From Hoeflea phototrophica DFL-43 (GTDB taxonomy: Bacteria; Pseudomonadota; Alphaproteobacteria; Rhizobiales; Rhizobiaceae): 64,000 nucleotides of DNA. The stretch lies in the NCBI RefSeq assembly GCF_000154705.2, contig NZ_CM002917.1, forward strand, positions 124,001 to 188,000. The letters are read 5' to 3'. The position numbers and the translations under genes were made by a program. The notes beneath the pieces were generated by a model. It had not been told where the DNA came from, ran no database searches, and worked only from the letters and a program-made list of their open reading frames with translations. The stretch's first letter is position 1, and the number at the start of each line of letters is the position of its first letter. Positions 19,389-28,382 of the stretch are shown piece after piece.

Positions 19389-19404
19389 TAGAGTTTCTCA
19401 GCTC

Positions 19405-19432
19405 GAAGCCCCGGTTTTCATCCGGGGTCTTC
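19405..19432 (+). promoter_or_regulatory. Intra-operon hairpin between ATPase and mannosidase genes
   Basis: A 10-bp stem (GAAGCCCCGG with CCGGGG-T-CTTC, one bulged T) closes a seven-base loop TTTTCAT. No T-run follows, so full termination is unlikely; it may stabilise the transporter mRNA or reduce read-through into the enzyme genes. Confidence 0.5.
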
Positions 19433-19455
19433 GGCGCGTCACATGATCTTGCGAG

Positions 19456-21924
19456 ATGAACACAATGTACGAGTATGAAGCCGCGATGGGCGTTGATCTC
19501 GCGGGAGAATGGAGCCTCCATTCTGCCGACGGTGAACATCGCGCGGTGATCACCCTGCCAGGCGATGTGCACTCGGCATTGGAACATGCCGGTGTGATCC
19601 CCGATCCCTATTTCGGCCGCAACGAAGAACTGGTTCAATGGGTCGTCGAGCGCGACTGGGTGGTGGAACGGACGTTCATGCTGCCCGATCCCTCCGGCAG
19701 CTGGTATCTCGACATTGACCATCTCGATACGGTCGCCGTCGTTTTCGTCAATGATGTGCCGGTGCTTTCCGCCGACAACTGCTTCCGTCGCTTCAGGCCC
19801 GATGTCATTCACGCGTTGCGGCAAGGCGAAAACACGATCCGCATCATCTTTCATTCGAGTCTGAGCGCGGGCGCCGACCGGCAGGCGCGGCAACCATTCT
19901 ATGTCCCCTATCACAAGGGGAACTCGCCGCTGCCCAATGGCAACATGTTGCGCAAGCCGCAGTGCCATTTCGGTTGGGACTGGAACATTGCCATCGGCCC
20001 GCTTGGACTTTACGGGACAATTGCGCTGCGGCGTCTCGATCCCGCGCGCATCGAACATGTCGAAACCGAGCAGACCCATCATGGGGATGGACTGGTCGAC
20101 CTCAAGGTCACAGTCACCGTCTATTCCGCCGATCCAGCCGCCATACAAATGCACTTGGATCTCGATGGCGAACGCATTCGTCTCGATATAGGGACCCGGG
20201 CCGGCGAGACGCGGGTCACCCATGTGTTCGAGATCGAACAACCGAGGCTCTGGTGGCCGTCCGGATCTGGCGAGCAGGCGCTTTACACGCTGAAAGTCGA
20301 GATCGCGGGTGAAAGCGTCACCCGGCAGATCGGCTTGCGCACCGTCGAGCTCATCACCGACAAGGACGAGACGGGCAGCCGCTTCGCGCTCAAGCTCAAT
20401 GGCCGGGAGATCTTCTGTCGTGGCGCCAACTGGATCCCCGCGGATGCGCTGTTCTCCCGGACCTCGCCTGAAAAAACCGAGGATCTTCTGACCTCCGCGG
20501 TTGCTGCGAACATGAACATGATCCGCGTCTGGGGCGGCGGGTTCTACGAGGCGGACTGGTTCTATGATCTTTGTGACCGGCTTGGTCTGATGGTCTGGCA
20601 GGATTTCATGTTCGCCTGCAACCTCTACCCCTGCACCGACGAGTTTCTGGAAAATGTCGCCGCCGAAGTCGATTACCAGGTCCGCAGGCTCGCCTCCCAC
20701 GCTTCGATCGTGCTCTGGTGCGGCGACAACGAGCTGGTCGGGGCTCTGACCTGGTTCGAGGAATCGGTCAACAATCGCGACCGCTATCTCGTGGCCTATG
20801 ACCGGTTGAACCGGGAGATTGAGCAGGGTGTCAGGAAGGCAAGCCCACAGGCGATCTGGTGGCCCTCCAGCCCGGCCTCTGGTTATCTTGATTATGGCGA
20901 TGCCTGGCATGCCGACGGTTCGGGTGACATGCATTACTGGTCGGTGTGGCACGAGAACAAGAGCTTCGACAATTACCGCGCGGTGAAGCCGCGCTTCTGC
21001 TCCGAGTTCGGCTTCCAGTCCTACACTTCCCTGCCGGTGATCGAGAGCTTTGCCGGCAAGGCGGACATGAACATTTCCTCGCCGGTGATCGAGCTGCACC
21101 AGAAGAATGCCGGCGGCAATGAGCGCATTGCCGGCACCATGTTCCGCTATTTCCGCTTTCCCAAGGATTTTGCCAGTTTCGTCTATCTCAGCCAGATCCA
21201 GCAGGGGCTGGCGATCGGGACAGCGGTCGACCACTGGCGCTCGCTCAAGCCCCATTGCATGGGCACGCTCTTTTGGCAGCTCAACGACACCTGGCCGGTC
21301 GCATCCTGGTCAAGCCTCGACTATGGCGGCAGCTGGAAGGCGTTGCATTATATGGCGCGGCGCTTTTTCCAGCCCGTGGCGGTCGCGGCCATCCCGTCCG
21401 AAGACGCAACGAACATCATTCTTTCGATGGTCAATGATACGGCCGAAACCGTGACAATCGACGTGAACCTTTTCGCGCTCTCGACAGCGGGTGATCGCGT
21501 GCCAATCAAGACTGTGCAGGGCGATTGCCCGCCTGATCGTGCGGAGGTCTTGCTGCATCTCGACAGCCTGGAAATCCCCGCCGGCGGATTGCTCGCCTGG
21601 AGCTTTGTTGCATCCAACGGAATGAAGGGCGAAGGGCATTTTATCAACGGGGCCTACAAATCACTCGAACTGTTCCCATCCGGCATCGAGACTGAAATCT
21701 CGGCTTTGCCCGACGGTACTTTCGAACTGACGGTCACCGCATCGGGACTGGCGCTTTTCATCATGATCGAGAGCGAAATGCCGGGCCGTTACTCCGACAA
21801 CGCCTTCGATCTGGCGCGCGGTGAAAGCCGCCGGATCATATTCACACCCGGCACGCCGGTTTCATCGGACCAGCCACCGGCGTTCCGCCTTCACGATCTC
21901 TATTCCAGCCAGTCGGCGGATTAG
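19456..21924 (+). CDS. Beta-mannosidase, glycoside hydrolase family 2
   Basis: This 822-residue protein starts with a jelly-roll sugar-binding domain (LAGEWSLHSADGE) that contains the HFGWDWNIAIGPLGLYG motif typical of GH2 mannosidases. An immunoglobulin-like domain and a TIM barrel follow. Likely catalytic residues are the acid/base Glu426 in LWCGDNE and the nucleophile Glu517 in FCSEFGFQS; their spacing of 91 matches that of characterised beta-mannosidases (about 93). It would release mannose from the non-reducing end of beta-mannosides. There is no signal peptide, so it acts on imported oligosaccharides in the cytoplasm. The start ATG 19456 has a weak ribosome-binding site; ATG 19465 is an alternative. 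Confidence 0.9.
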   Translation: MNTMYEYEAAMGVDLAGEWSLHSADGEHRAVITLPGDVHSALEHAGVIPDPYFGRNEELVQWVVERDWVVERTFMLPDPSGSWYLDIDHLDTVAVVFVNDVPVLSADNCFRRFRPDVIHALRQGENTIRIIFHSSLSAGADRQARQPFYVPYHKGNSPLPNGNMLRKPQCHFGWDWNIAIGPLGLYGTIALRRLDPARIEHVETEQTHHGDGLVDLKVTVTVYSADPAAIQMHLDLDGERIRLDIGTRAGETRVTHVFEIEQPRLWWPSGSGEQALYTLKVEIAGESVTRQIGLRTVELITDKDETGSRFALKLNGREIFCRGANWIPADALFSRTSPEKTEDLLTSAVAANMNMIRVWGGGFYEADWFYDLCDRLGLMVWQDFMFACNLYPCTDEFLENVAAEVDYQVRRLASHASIVLWCGDNELVGALTWFEESVNNRDRYLVAYDRLNREIEQGVRKASPQAIWWPSSPASGYLDYGDAWHADGSGDMHYWSVWHENKSFDNYRAVKPRFCSEFGFQSYTSLPVIESFAGKADMNISSPVIELHQKNAGGNERIAGTMFRYFRFPKDFASFVYLSQIQQGLAIGTAVDHWRSLKPHCMGTLFWQLNDTWPVASWSSLDYGGSWKALHYMARRFFQPVAVAAIPSEDATNIILSMVNDTAETVTIDVNLFALSTAGDRVPIKTVQGDCPPDRAEVLLHLDSLEIPAGGLLAWSFVASNGMKGEGHFINGAYKSLELFPSGIETEISALPDGTFELTVTASGLALFIMIESEMPGRYSDNAFDLARGESRRIIFTPGTPVSSDQPPAFRLHDLYSSQSAD

Positions 21925-21979
21925 GACAACCTAACAACAGACCGTCCTGCGGCGCGGGCCGGTCACGGGAGGACTACCC

Positions 21980-22759
21980 ATGAACAAACTAGCTTTCCAA
22001 CTCTACAGCGCGCGCAATTTTCAGCCGTTCAGTGCGTTTTATCCCGTCCTGGCAGCCGCCGGCTACGATTCCGTCGAAGGCTATGGCGGTATCTATGCGG
22101 ACCTCGATGACGCAGCTGTCGAGGCGTTGAAGATCGATCTCGATGCCAATGGCCTGATCATGCAAACGGCCCATTTTGGCCTGGACATGCTTGAAAGCGA
22201 TCCCGCAAAGGTGATCAGGATCGCCAAGGCGCTAGGCATGGAACGGGTCTATTGCCCCCATATCGCCGCCGATTTACGCCCCACGAATCGCATCGGCTGG
22301 CAAGCCTTCGCTGCCCGTCTGGAAGCAGTGGGAGAGAAGATCAGCGCCGCAGGCCTTGGCTTTGGCTGGCACAATCATGATTTCGAATTCCAGGCTCTTG
22401 ATGACGGTACGGTTCCCATGCAGATCCTGCTCGACACGGCGCCAAAGATCGAATGGGAAGCTGACATCGCCTGGATCATTCGCGGCGGCGCTGATCCCTT
22501 TGACTGGATCAACCGTTATGGTGACCGCATCACCGCTGTCCACGTCAAGGACATCGCGCCTCAGGGCGAAGCCATGGACGAGGACGGTTGGGCGGATGTC
22601 GGCCATGGCACCGTCGATTGGGCGCGGCTGTTCACCGAGCTTCGCGCCAAGACACCGGCAAGGCTCTTCATCATGGAACATGACAACCCCGCGGACGCAA
22701 CGCGCTTCGCAACGCGCTCGATCGAATGGGTGCGCAACACTTTGGAGCAGCAGGCATGA
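21980..22759 (+). CDS. Sugar phosphate isomerase/epimerase family TIM-barrel protein
   Basis: This 259-residue protein belongs to the xylose-isomerase-like/AP endonuclease 2 superfamily, with LAFQLYSARNF at the start, the GFGWHNHDFEF metal-site region, a VHVKDIAP strand, and C-terminal FIMEHDNP. Members isomerise or epimerise sugars, keto-sugars or inositols with a divalent metal. The start has a good GGGAGG ribosome-binding site. It overlaps the Gfo/Idh gene by ATGA; such pairs often act in sequence on oxidised sugars. The exact reaction cannot be read from the sequence. Confidence 0.88.
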   Translation: MNKLAFQLYSARNFQPFSAFYPVLAAAGYDSVEGYGGIYADLDDAAVEALKIDLDANGLIMQTAHFGLDMLESDPAKVIRIAKALGMERVYCPHIAADLRPTNRIGWQAFAARLEAVGEKISAAGLGFGWHNHDFEFQALDDGTVPMQILLDTAPKIEWEADIAWIIRGGADPFDWINRYGDRITAVHVKDIAPQGEAMDEDGWADVGHGTVDWARLFTELRAKTPARLFIMEHDNPADATRFATRSIEWVRNTLEQQA

Positions 22760-23892
22760 CTGGAAAACTCGGCGTTGGCATCATCGGATGCGGCAATATC
22801 TCGACCTCCTATCTTGGCCTTGCTCCGATGTTCAGGGGCTTTGAAATCCGCGCCTGCGCGGACATCAATGCACAAGCCGCGCAAGCGCGTGCCGACGAAT
22901 ATGGCATCCGCGCCGAAACGGTGGATGGCCTTCTCGCCGCCGATGACATCGACATCATCGTCAACCTCACTGTGCCCGCGGTGCACTACGAAGTGTCGGC
23001 CAAGGCGCTGGATGCGGGCAAGCATGTCTACTCGGAAAAGCCCTTCGTGCTGTCCGTCGAGGAAGGCCGCGATCTCGCGGCACGCGCAGAAAAGCATGGC
23101 CTCAGGGTTGGTTCCGCCCCCGACACATTCCTGGGGGGTGCGCATCAGCTTGCCCGGCATCTGGTCGACCACGGTGATGTCGGCCGGATTATCGGCGGCA
23201 CCTGCCATGTCCTGAGCCCGGGGATGGAGCATTGGCACCCCAATCCGGACTTCTTTTTCAAGCCCGGCGGCGGGCCGGTGCTTGATCTCGGCCCCTACTA
23301 CATTTCCAATCTGGTCCAGCTTATCGGCCGCGTCCGCCGTGTTGTGGCGATGTCATCCATCCCCACTCCCGAGCGCAAGATCACCTCAAAGCCACGCCAT
23401 GGCGAGATGATCAGCGTCGAAACCCCGACCACCATTCATGCGGTGCTGGAGTTTGCCAATGGCGCCCTGGTCACGCTGGGAGCCAGCTGGGACGTCAAGG
23501 CCCATGGCCATCGCCCGATGGAGCTCTACGGCACCGAAGCCAGCCTGATTGTGCCAGACCCCAATTTCTTTGGCGGCGAAGTTCAACTGATCGCTCAGGG
23601 CGGCGCGACCAAGGATCTGCCCGACTGGAGCCATCCGCTCGGCGTTCCCAATCAGCAGCATGGCCAGGGCATGATGGCCAACTACAGGACTGTCGGCCTT
23701 GCCGATATGGCGATTGCCATCATGGAAAACCGGGCGCACCGCTGCTCATTGGATTTCGCTCTGCACGTGGTTGACGTGATGACGGCCATCCTGCACTCCG
23801 GGGCGGATGGCCAGTTCAAAACCCTGACCACAAGCTGCGCGCAGCCCGACCCACTTGGTGTGGTGGAGGCTGCAGCGTTGCTGCAAAACTGA
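22756..23892 (+). CDS. Gfo/Idh/MocA family NAD(P)-dependent oxidoreductase
   Basis: The start is ATG 22756, overlapping the previous stop as ATGA. The roughly 378-residue protein has an N-terminal Rossmann fold (GVGIIGCGNISTSYL), the EKPFVLS motif and the C-terminal oxidoreductase alpha/beta domain (GGGPVLDLGPYYI). Family members oxidise sugars, sugar acids or inositols at a hydroxyl group with NAD(P). With the epimerase-like neighbour it probably remodels a sugar released by the operon's glycosidases. Confidence 0.88.
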   Translation: MTGKLGVGIIGCGNISTSYLGLAPMFRGFEIRACADINAQAAQARADEYGIRAETVDGLLAADDIDIIVNLTVPAVHYEVSAKALDAGKHVYSEKPFVLSVEEGRDLAARAEKHGLRVGSAPDTFLGGAHQLARHLVDHGDVGRIIGGTCHVLSPGMEHWHPNPDFFFKPGGGPVLDLGPYYISNLVQLIGRVRRVVAMSSIPTPERKITSKPRHGEMISVETPTTIHAVLEFANGALVTLGASWDVKAHGHRPMELYGTEASLIVPDPNFFGGEVQLIAQGGATKDLPDWSHPLGVPNQQHGQGMMANYRTVGLADMAIAIMENRAHRCSLDFALHVVDVMTAILHSGADGQFKTLTTSCAQPDPLGVVEAAALLQN

Positions 23893-23916
23893 CCCCAGAC
23901 AGAAAGGCAGATCACC

Positions 23917-24960
23917 ATGTGGACACCCGCACCCGGCCGATACGACAAGATGGTTTACCGCCGCACCGGCCGCTCCGGCCTGAAATTGCCGGCGCTTTCG
24001 CTCGGCCTTTGGCACAATTTCGGTGGTGATACGCACCATGAAATCAAGCGCGAGATGTGCCGCACCGCTTTTGATCTGGGCATCACCCATTTCGATCTGG
24101 CCAACAATTACGGCCCGCCCCCAGGGTCGGCGGAATCCGCATTTGGCGAGATCCTCAAAACTGATTTCCACGGTCTGCGCGATGAGATGATCATTTCGTC
24201 CAAAGCCGGCTATGGAATGTGGCCTGGTCCCTATGGCGAATGGGGCAGCCGCAAATATCTCATCGCCAGCTGCGATCAGAGTCTCAAGCGCATGGGCCTC
24301 GACTACGTCGATATCTTCTATTCCCACCGTTTTGATCCTGACACGCCGCTTGAAGAGACCATGCAGGCGCTGGATTACATCGTCCGTTCCGGCCGTGCGC
24401 TCTATGCCGGGATTTCGAGCTACAATTCCAAGCGGACAAAGGAAGCCGCCGCAATCCTCAAGGATCTTGGCACACCCTGCCTGATCCATCAGCCAAGCTA
24501 TTCGATGATCAACCGCTGGGTCGAGGATGACGGTCTGCTCGACACGCTGGACGAGGAAGGCATCGGTTCGATCGTGTTTTCGCCGCTGGCCCAGGGCATG
24601 CTGACCAGCAAATACCTTGGTGGCATCCCCGAGGACAGCCGCGCTGCGCAGGAAAAATCGCTCAATGCGGATTTCCTCAACGAGCGCAATCTGGCCAACA
24701 TCCGCGGCCTTGACGCGATCGCCAAACGTCGTGGCCAGACACTGGCGCAAATGGCCATAGCCTGGGTGCTGCGCGGCGGCCGGGTGACCACGGCGCTGAT
24801 CGGCGCCAGCCGTCCGCAACAGATCATCGATTGTGTCGGGGCGCTCGACAATCTCGATTTCACCGAGGCCGAGTTGAGCGAGATCGATACCTTCGCCCGC
24901 GATGCCGACATCAACCTGTGGGCGGCTTCATCCGAGCGTAAGGGACCCAAGAGAAAATGA
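23917..24960 (+). CDS. Aldo/keto reductase, YghZ (L-glyceraldehyde-3-phosphate reductase)-like
   Basis: This 347-residue AKR has the catalytic tetrad in place: Asp and Tyr in FDLANNYGP, Lys in IISSKAGYGMW, and His in VDIFYSHRFD. The PGPYGEWGSRKYL stretch is typical of YghZ/AKR14 proteins. These enzymes reduce aldehydes and some sugars with NADPH. It lies 24 bases after the dehydrogenase and overlaps the GH43 gene by four bases (ATGA at 24957), so it belongs to the sugar operon; the physiological substrate here is probably a sugar intermediate. Confidence 0.88.
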   Translation: MWTPAPGRYDKMVYRRTGRSGLKLPALSLGLWHNFGGDTHHEIKREMCRTAFDLGITHFDLANNYGPPPGSAESAFGEILKTDFHGLRDEMIISSKAGYGMWPGPYGEWGSRKYLIASCDQSLKRMGLDYVDIFYSHRFDPDTPLEETMQALDYIVRSGRALYAGISSYNSKRTKEAAAILKDLGTPCLIHQPSYSMINRWVEDDGLLDTLDEEGIGSIVFSPLAQGMLTSKYLGGIPEDSRAAQEKSLNADFLNERNLANIRGLDAIAKRRGQTLAQMAIAWVLRGGRVTTALIGASRPQQIIDCVGALDNLDFTEAELSEIDTFARDADINLWAASSERKGPKRK

Positions 24961-26567
24961 TCACCAACCCGATTCTGCCCGGCTTCAATCCCGACCCATC
25001 CATCTGCCGGGCAGGAGCGGACTATTACATCGCCACATCCACATTCGAATGGTACCCCGGCGTTCAGATCCATCACTCGACGGATCTGGTCAACTGGCGT
25101 CTGGTTTGCCGCCCTCTCGACCGCGAAAGCCAGCTCGACATGCGCGGCAACCCGGATTCCTGCGGCGTCTGGGCGCCCTGCCTGTCCTACGCCGACGGTC
25201 TTTTCTGGCTTGTCTACACCGATGTCAAACGGCTTGATGGCAACTTCAAGGACGCCCACAACTACATCGTAACCGCGCCGTCGATCACCGGCCCCTGGTC
25301 CGATCCGGTCTATGTCAATTCGTCGGGTTTCGATCCGTCGCTGTTCCACGATGATGACGGCCGCAAATGGTTCCTCAACATGGTCTGGAACCACCGCACG
25401 GATTCTGTTGGTGGGAGCCCCAAACACCCGGCCTTCGCAGGCATTCTGCTACAGGAATATGACGCGGACGCCGGCAAGCTGATCGGCAAGCCTCAGAACG
25501 TCTTTGCCGGCAGTGATCACGGTCTGGTCGAGGGGTCGCACGTCTTCAAGCGCGATGGGTGGTACTATCTCACCGTCGCCGAGGGCGGGACCGGTTACGA
25601 ACACGCTGTCACCATGGCGCGGTCACGTGCGCTTGCCGGGCCCTATGAGCTGCATCCCGACACCTTCCTGATGACCTCCAAGGACGCGCCCGAAGCGCCG
25701 CTGCAGCGCGCAGGCCATGGCCAGATGATCGAAACCCCGGATGGTGAGGTCTATCATACCCATCTGTGCTCACGCCCGCTGCCCGGACTCCGGCGTTCGC
25801 CGCTGGGCCGCGAAACCGCTTTGCAGAAATGCACCTGGGGTGAGGATGGCTGGCTGCGGCTTGCCCAGAGAGGGCTTGTGCCCGACGTGACGGTCGAATC
25901 GCCCGATCCCGAAAGCCGCAGAACGCCACCCGTTGCAGTCCGTCGAACATTCGCCGGTGAGCGGCTTCCCGATGAATTCCAGTGGCTCAGGACACCTCAT
26001 CCGGACCGCCTGTTCACTCTGACCGGTTCGGCCCTGCGTTTGCATGCACGCGAATCGATCGGGAGCTGGTTCGAACAGGCCCTGGTGGCAAGGCGGCAGG
26101 AGCACCTTAAGTTCCGTGCCGAGACCACACTGCGCTTTGAACCGGGGAATTTTCAGCAGGCAGCCGGCCTTGTTCACTACTACAACCGGCACAAATTTCA
26201 TTTCCTTGCCGTCACCTGGCATGAGCAGCTTGGACGGTCGCTGTCCATTCTGAGCTGCCCCGGAGACTGGCCGGATAGCAGAATGGAGTTTCCCCTCAAG
26301 ACCCCGGTGGCGCTTCCGGGAGACGGACCGGTCGATCTCGCTATGGATGTCGATGGCGCGGAAATCGTATTCTCCCACCGGATACCTGGCGGTGAGTGGC
26401 AGCGCATTGGCCCTATGCTCGACGCCAGTGTGATTTCCGATGAGGGCGGGCGTGGCGAGCATGCCTCCTTCACCGGAGCCTTCGTTGGCATGGCAGCTTT
26501 CGATACCTCCGGCAGTGCGATCGCCGCGGATTTCGAGCAATTTGCCTATATGCCGGAAGAGGGATGA
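24957..26567 (+). CDS. Glycoside hydrolase family 43 (beta-xylosidase/arabinofuranosidase, XynB-like)
   Basis: This 536-residue protein has the GH43 five-bladed propeller with the catalytic triad in order: Asp13 (base, FNPDPS), Asp126 (GFDPSLFHDDDG) and Glu192 (acid, GLVEGSHVFK). These positions are close to those of the Selenomonas xylosidase SXA (Asp14, Asp127, Glu186). A C-terminal beta-sandwich (about residues 330-530) matches the usual XynB layout. It would release xylose, and possibly arabinose, from short oligosaccharides. With no signal peptide it is cytoplasmic. It overlaps both neighbours by four bases. Confidence 0.9.
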   Translation: MITNPILPGFNPDPSICRAGADYYIATSTFEWYPGVQIHHSTDLVNWRLVCRPLDRESQLDMRGNPDSCGVWAPCLSYADGLFWLVYTDVKRLDGNFKDAHNYIVTAPSITGPWSDPVYVNSSGFDPSLFHDDDGRKWFLNMVWNHRTDSVGGSPKHPAFAGILLQEYDADAGKLIGKPQNVFAGSDHGLVEGSHVFKRDGWYYLTVAEGGTGYEHAVTMARSRALAGPYELHPDTFLMTSKDAPEAPLQRAGHGQMIETPDGEVYHTHLCSRPLPGLRRSPLGRETALQKCTWGEDGWLRLAQRGLVPDVTVESPDPESRRTPPVAVRRTFAGERLPDEFQWLRTPHPDRLFTLTGSALRLHARESIGSWFEQALVARRQEHLKFRAETTLRFEPGNFQQAAGLVHYYNRHKFHFLAVTWHEQLGRSLSILSCPGDWPDSRMEFPLKTPVALPGDGPVDLAMDVDGAEIVFSHRIPGGEWQRIGPMLDASVISDEGGRGEHASFTGAFVGMAAFDTSGSAIAADFEQFAYMPEEG

Positions 26568-27400
26568 TGCGCAGCGCACTCTGCATCTATGAGATTGCCA
26601 CCGGCACGGTCGAGGAGGTGCTCGCAACGCCCCGCCTGATTGAGGCTCCGAACTGGACGCCGGACGGCGTGGCGCTGATCGTCAATGGTGATGGCCGCAT
26701 GTTCCGGGTGCCGCTGGAAGCGCCGGATCTTGTGCCGATCGACACCAGTCACGCGATAAACTGCAACAATGATCACGGTGTTTCGCCCGATGGCGAGAGG
26801 TTGGTCATCAGTGATTCCACCGATACGGGCCAGTCCTGCATTTGGGTGTTGCCGATTGCAGGAGGCATTCCCGAGCGGATCACTGGCCAGGTTCCCTCCT
26901 GGTGGCACGGGTGGTCGCCTGACGGAAGCACGCTGGCCTATGTCGGCCGCCGTGATGATGGGTTTGGCATCTACACGATATCTCTTGCGGGGGGTGATGA
27001 AGAGCATCTGATCAGCGGCGGCGGCCATTATGACGGCCCGGACTACTCTCCCGATGGCGCCTTCATCTGGTTCAACTCCGACCGTACCGGAAGTATGGAT
27101 CTCTGGCGCATCCCCGCAGCCGGCGGGGAGCCGCAACAAATGACCCGCGACGACCGGGCGAACTGGTTCCCGCATCCCGCACCCGATGGCCGTTCGGTCC
27201 TTTATCTCAGTTATGCGCCGCGGACCGAGGGCCACCCGCGCGACCGCGATGTCGAGCTCAGATTGCTCGATCTGGCCGACCAGTCGGTCCGCACCTTGTT
27301 GTCACTCTTCGGTGGCCAGGGGACGATCAATGTGCCTTGCTGGTCGCCCGATGGTTCTCGCTTCGCATTCGTTCGCTACCAGCCTGCCGAAGCCAATTGA
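26564..27400 (+). CDS. TolB-like beta-propeller protein, cytoplasmic, unknown function
   Basis: This 278-residue protein contains about six PDG blades of the TolB/WD40-like (PD40) type (WTPDG, VSPDG, WSPDG, YSPDG, APDG, WSPDG). There is no signal peptide and no second domain, unlike periplasmic TolB. It is the last gene of the hemicellulose operon and overlaps GH43 by ATGA, which argues for a role in oligosaccharide metabolism. Cytoplasmic propellers of related build include oligogalacturonate lyases (PL22), but I see no proof of lyase activity. His residues in SHAINCNNDHG and WWHGW could be ligands; this is speculation. Confidence 0.75.
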   Translation: MMRSALCIYEIATGTVEEVLATPRLIEAPNWTPDGVALIVNGDGRMFRVPLEAPDLVPIDTSHAINCNNDHGVSPDGERLVISDSTDTGQSCIWVLPIAGGIPERITGQVPSWWHGWSPDGSTLAYVGRRDDGFGIYTISLAGGDEEHLISGGGHYDGPDYSPDGAFIWFNSDRTGSMDLWRIPAAGGEPQQMTRDDRANWFPHPAPDGRSVLYLSYAPRTEGHPRDRDVELRLLDLADQSVRTLLSLFGGQGTINVPCWSPDGSRFAFVRYQPAEAN

Positions 27401-27443
27401 CGAGAACCGGCCGTCAATGGCGCATGTCAGTCTCTCAGCCAGC

Positions 27444-27653
27444 TCACCAATGGGGCGGCTTCTGGTTGGCGGCGGGTGCCTCGGCACCATCTTCAAGCTC
27501 TTCAAAACGGTCGGCCAGCCGCGCAAGGTCCCGCCGCAGTTTCTCGTTTTCCTTCCAGCCTTCAGTGAGCTGGCGTGACAGGTCTTCGATTGCCGCCTGC
27601 TGATGCGCCACCAGCTCTTCCAGCCGCATCAGCCGGGCTTCGTCATCCGCATT
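27444..27653 (-). CDS. slyX: SlyX family protein
   Basis: This short acidic protein of about 69 residues (or 72 from the upstream ATG at 27662) is almost entirely one coiled coil with heptads (MRLEELVAHQQAAIEDLSRQ), ending in the proline-rich tail with KPPHW typical of SlyX. SlyX proteins are widespread in proteobacteria but have no firm function. The gene overlaps the stop of the thioesterase and is probably cotranscribed with it. It converges on the sugar operon with 43 bases between stops. Confidence 0.85.
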   Translation of the reverse strand, partial: NADDEARLMRLEELVAHQQAAIEDLSRQLTEGWKENEKLRRDLARLADRFEELEDGAEAPAANQKPPHW

Positions 27654-28087
27654 CATCGGCAAATCTCCGCAAGTTTTTCACGCCAGAGCTCTGGCAAGGC
27701 GACCGGCCGCCGGGTGGCCTTGTCGACATAGACATGAACAAACCGGCCATCCGCAAAGGCTTTCTGTGCCTCGTTGCGATAAAGGCCGATTTCATAAGTG
27801 ACCGAAGAGCCGCCCAGCCGTTCCACTGCAATCCCGGCGCTGATCCGGTCCGGAAACGCAGCTTCGGCGTGATAGCGGCATCCGGTTTCCACCACCAGCC
27901 CGATCATTGACCCGTTCAGCGGATCAAGCAGACCTGCCTCGATCAGCCATTGATTGACCGCCGTGTCGAACAGCTTGTAATGCACCACATTGTTCATGTG
28001 GCCGTAAATGTCATTGTCTTCCCAGCGGGTTTGCAGCTCCATGAAGGCAACGAACCGGGAGCGCCCTGAAGGCGGTAGACGGCTCAT
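27653..28087 (-). CDS. Acyl-CoA thioesterase, 4-hydroxybenzoyl-CoA thioesterase-like hot-dog fold
   Basis: The start is ATG 28087 with GAGGAG upstream, giving 144 residues. The sequence WEDNDIYGHMNNVVHYKLFD is the active-site helix region of the 4HBT/YbgC family, with the catalytic Asp in the DxYGHMNN motif. Such enzymes cleave acyl-CoA thioesters in the cytoplasm. The ATG overlaps the stop of a short remnant of an iron alcohol dehydrogenase (TGA 28084-28086), so translation is coupled to that remnant. The natural acyl substrate is unknown. Confidence 0.88.
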   Translation of the reverse strand: MSRLPPSGRSRFVAFMELQTRWEDNDIYGHMNNVVHYKLFDTAVNQWLIEAGLLDPLNGSMIGLVVETGCRYHAEAAFPDRISAGIAVERLGGSSVTYEIGLYRNEAQKAFADGRFVHVYVDKATRRPVALPELWREKLAEICR

Positions 28088-28266
28088 GACTGTCTCCTCA
28101 CCAGGCTGGTTATTGCTGCCCTTTCCAGACCGATCTCCCGCAGACCCCGGTCGGTGACAAACATCACCTTGTCCCCCAGCATTGCTGCAGCGTGCTGTCC
28201 GAGTTCGGCTGTTGCACCCGCTTTGCATACAATTTGTGCAGTGGTGTTGAAAACAAAAGGCTGCAA
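28084..28266 (-). pseudogene. Iron-containing alcohol dehydrogenase remnant (N-terminal 60 codons)
   Basis: The 60-residue frame begins at TTG 28266, preceded by GAGGAG at good spacing. It reads like the N-terminus of iron-containing alcohol dehydrogenases (FVFNTTAQIVCKAGATAELG then MFVTDRGLREIGL, the first Rossmann-like strand). Family members are about 380 residues, so some 320 codons, including the iron ligands and active site, are missing. The next gene starts immediately with an ATGA overlap, which points to an internal deletion and not a frameshift. It may survive only as a translated leader for the thioesterase. Confidence 0.65.
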
Positions 28267-28382
28267 GCTCGTCTCCTCATTTGAATCTGGACTTTGCTTT
28301 CAGAACTGTCGAGACTAGGACAAAGGTCGAACCCGCGACAGGGCCGGGCGACGGCGAACCATAAAAAAAATGACGAGGGCAC

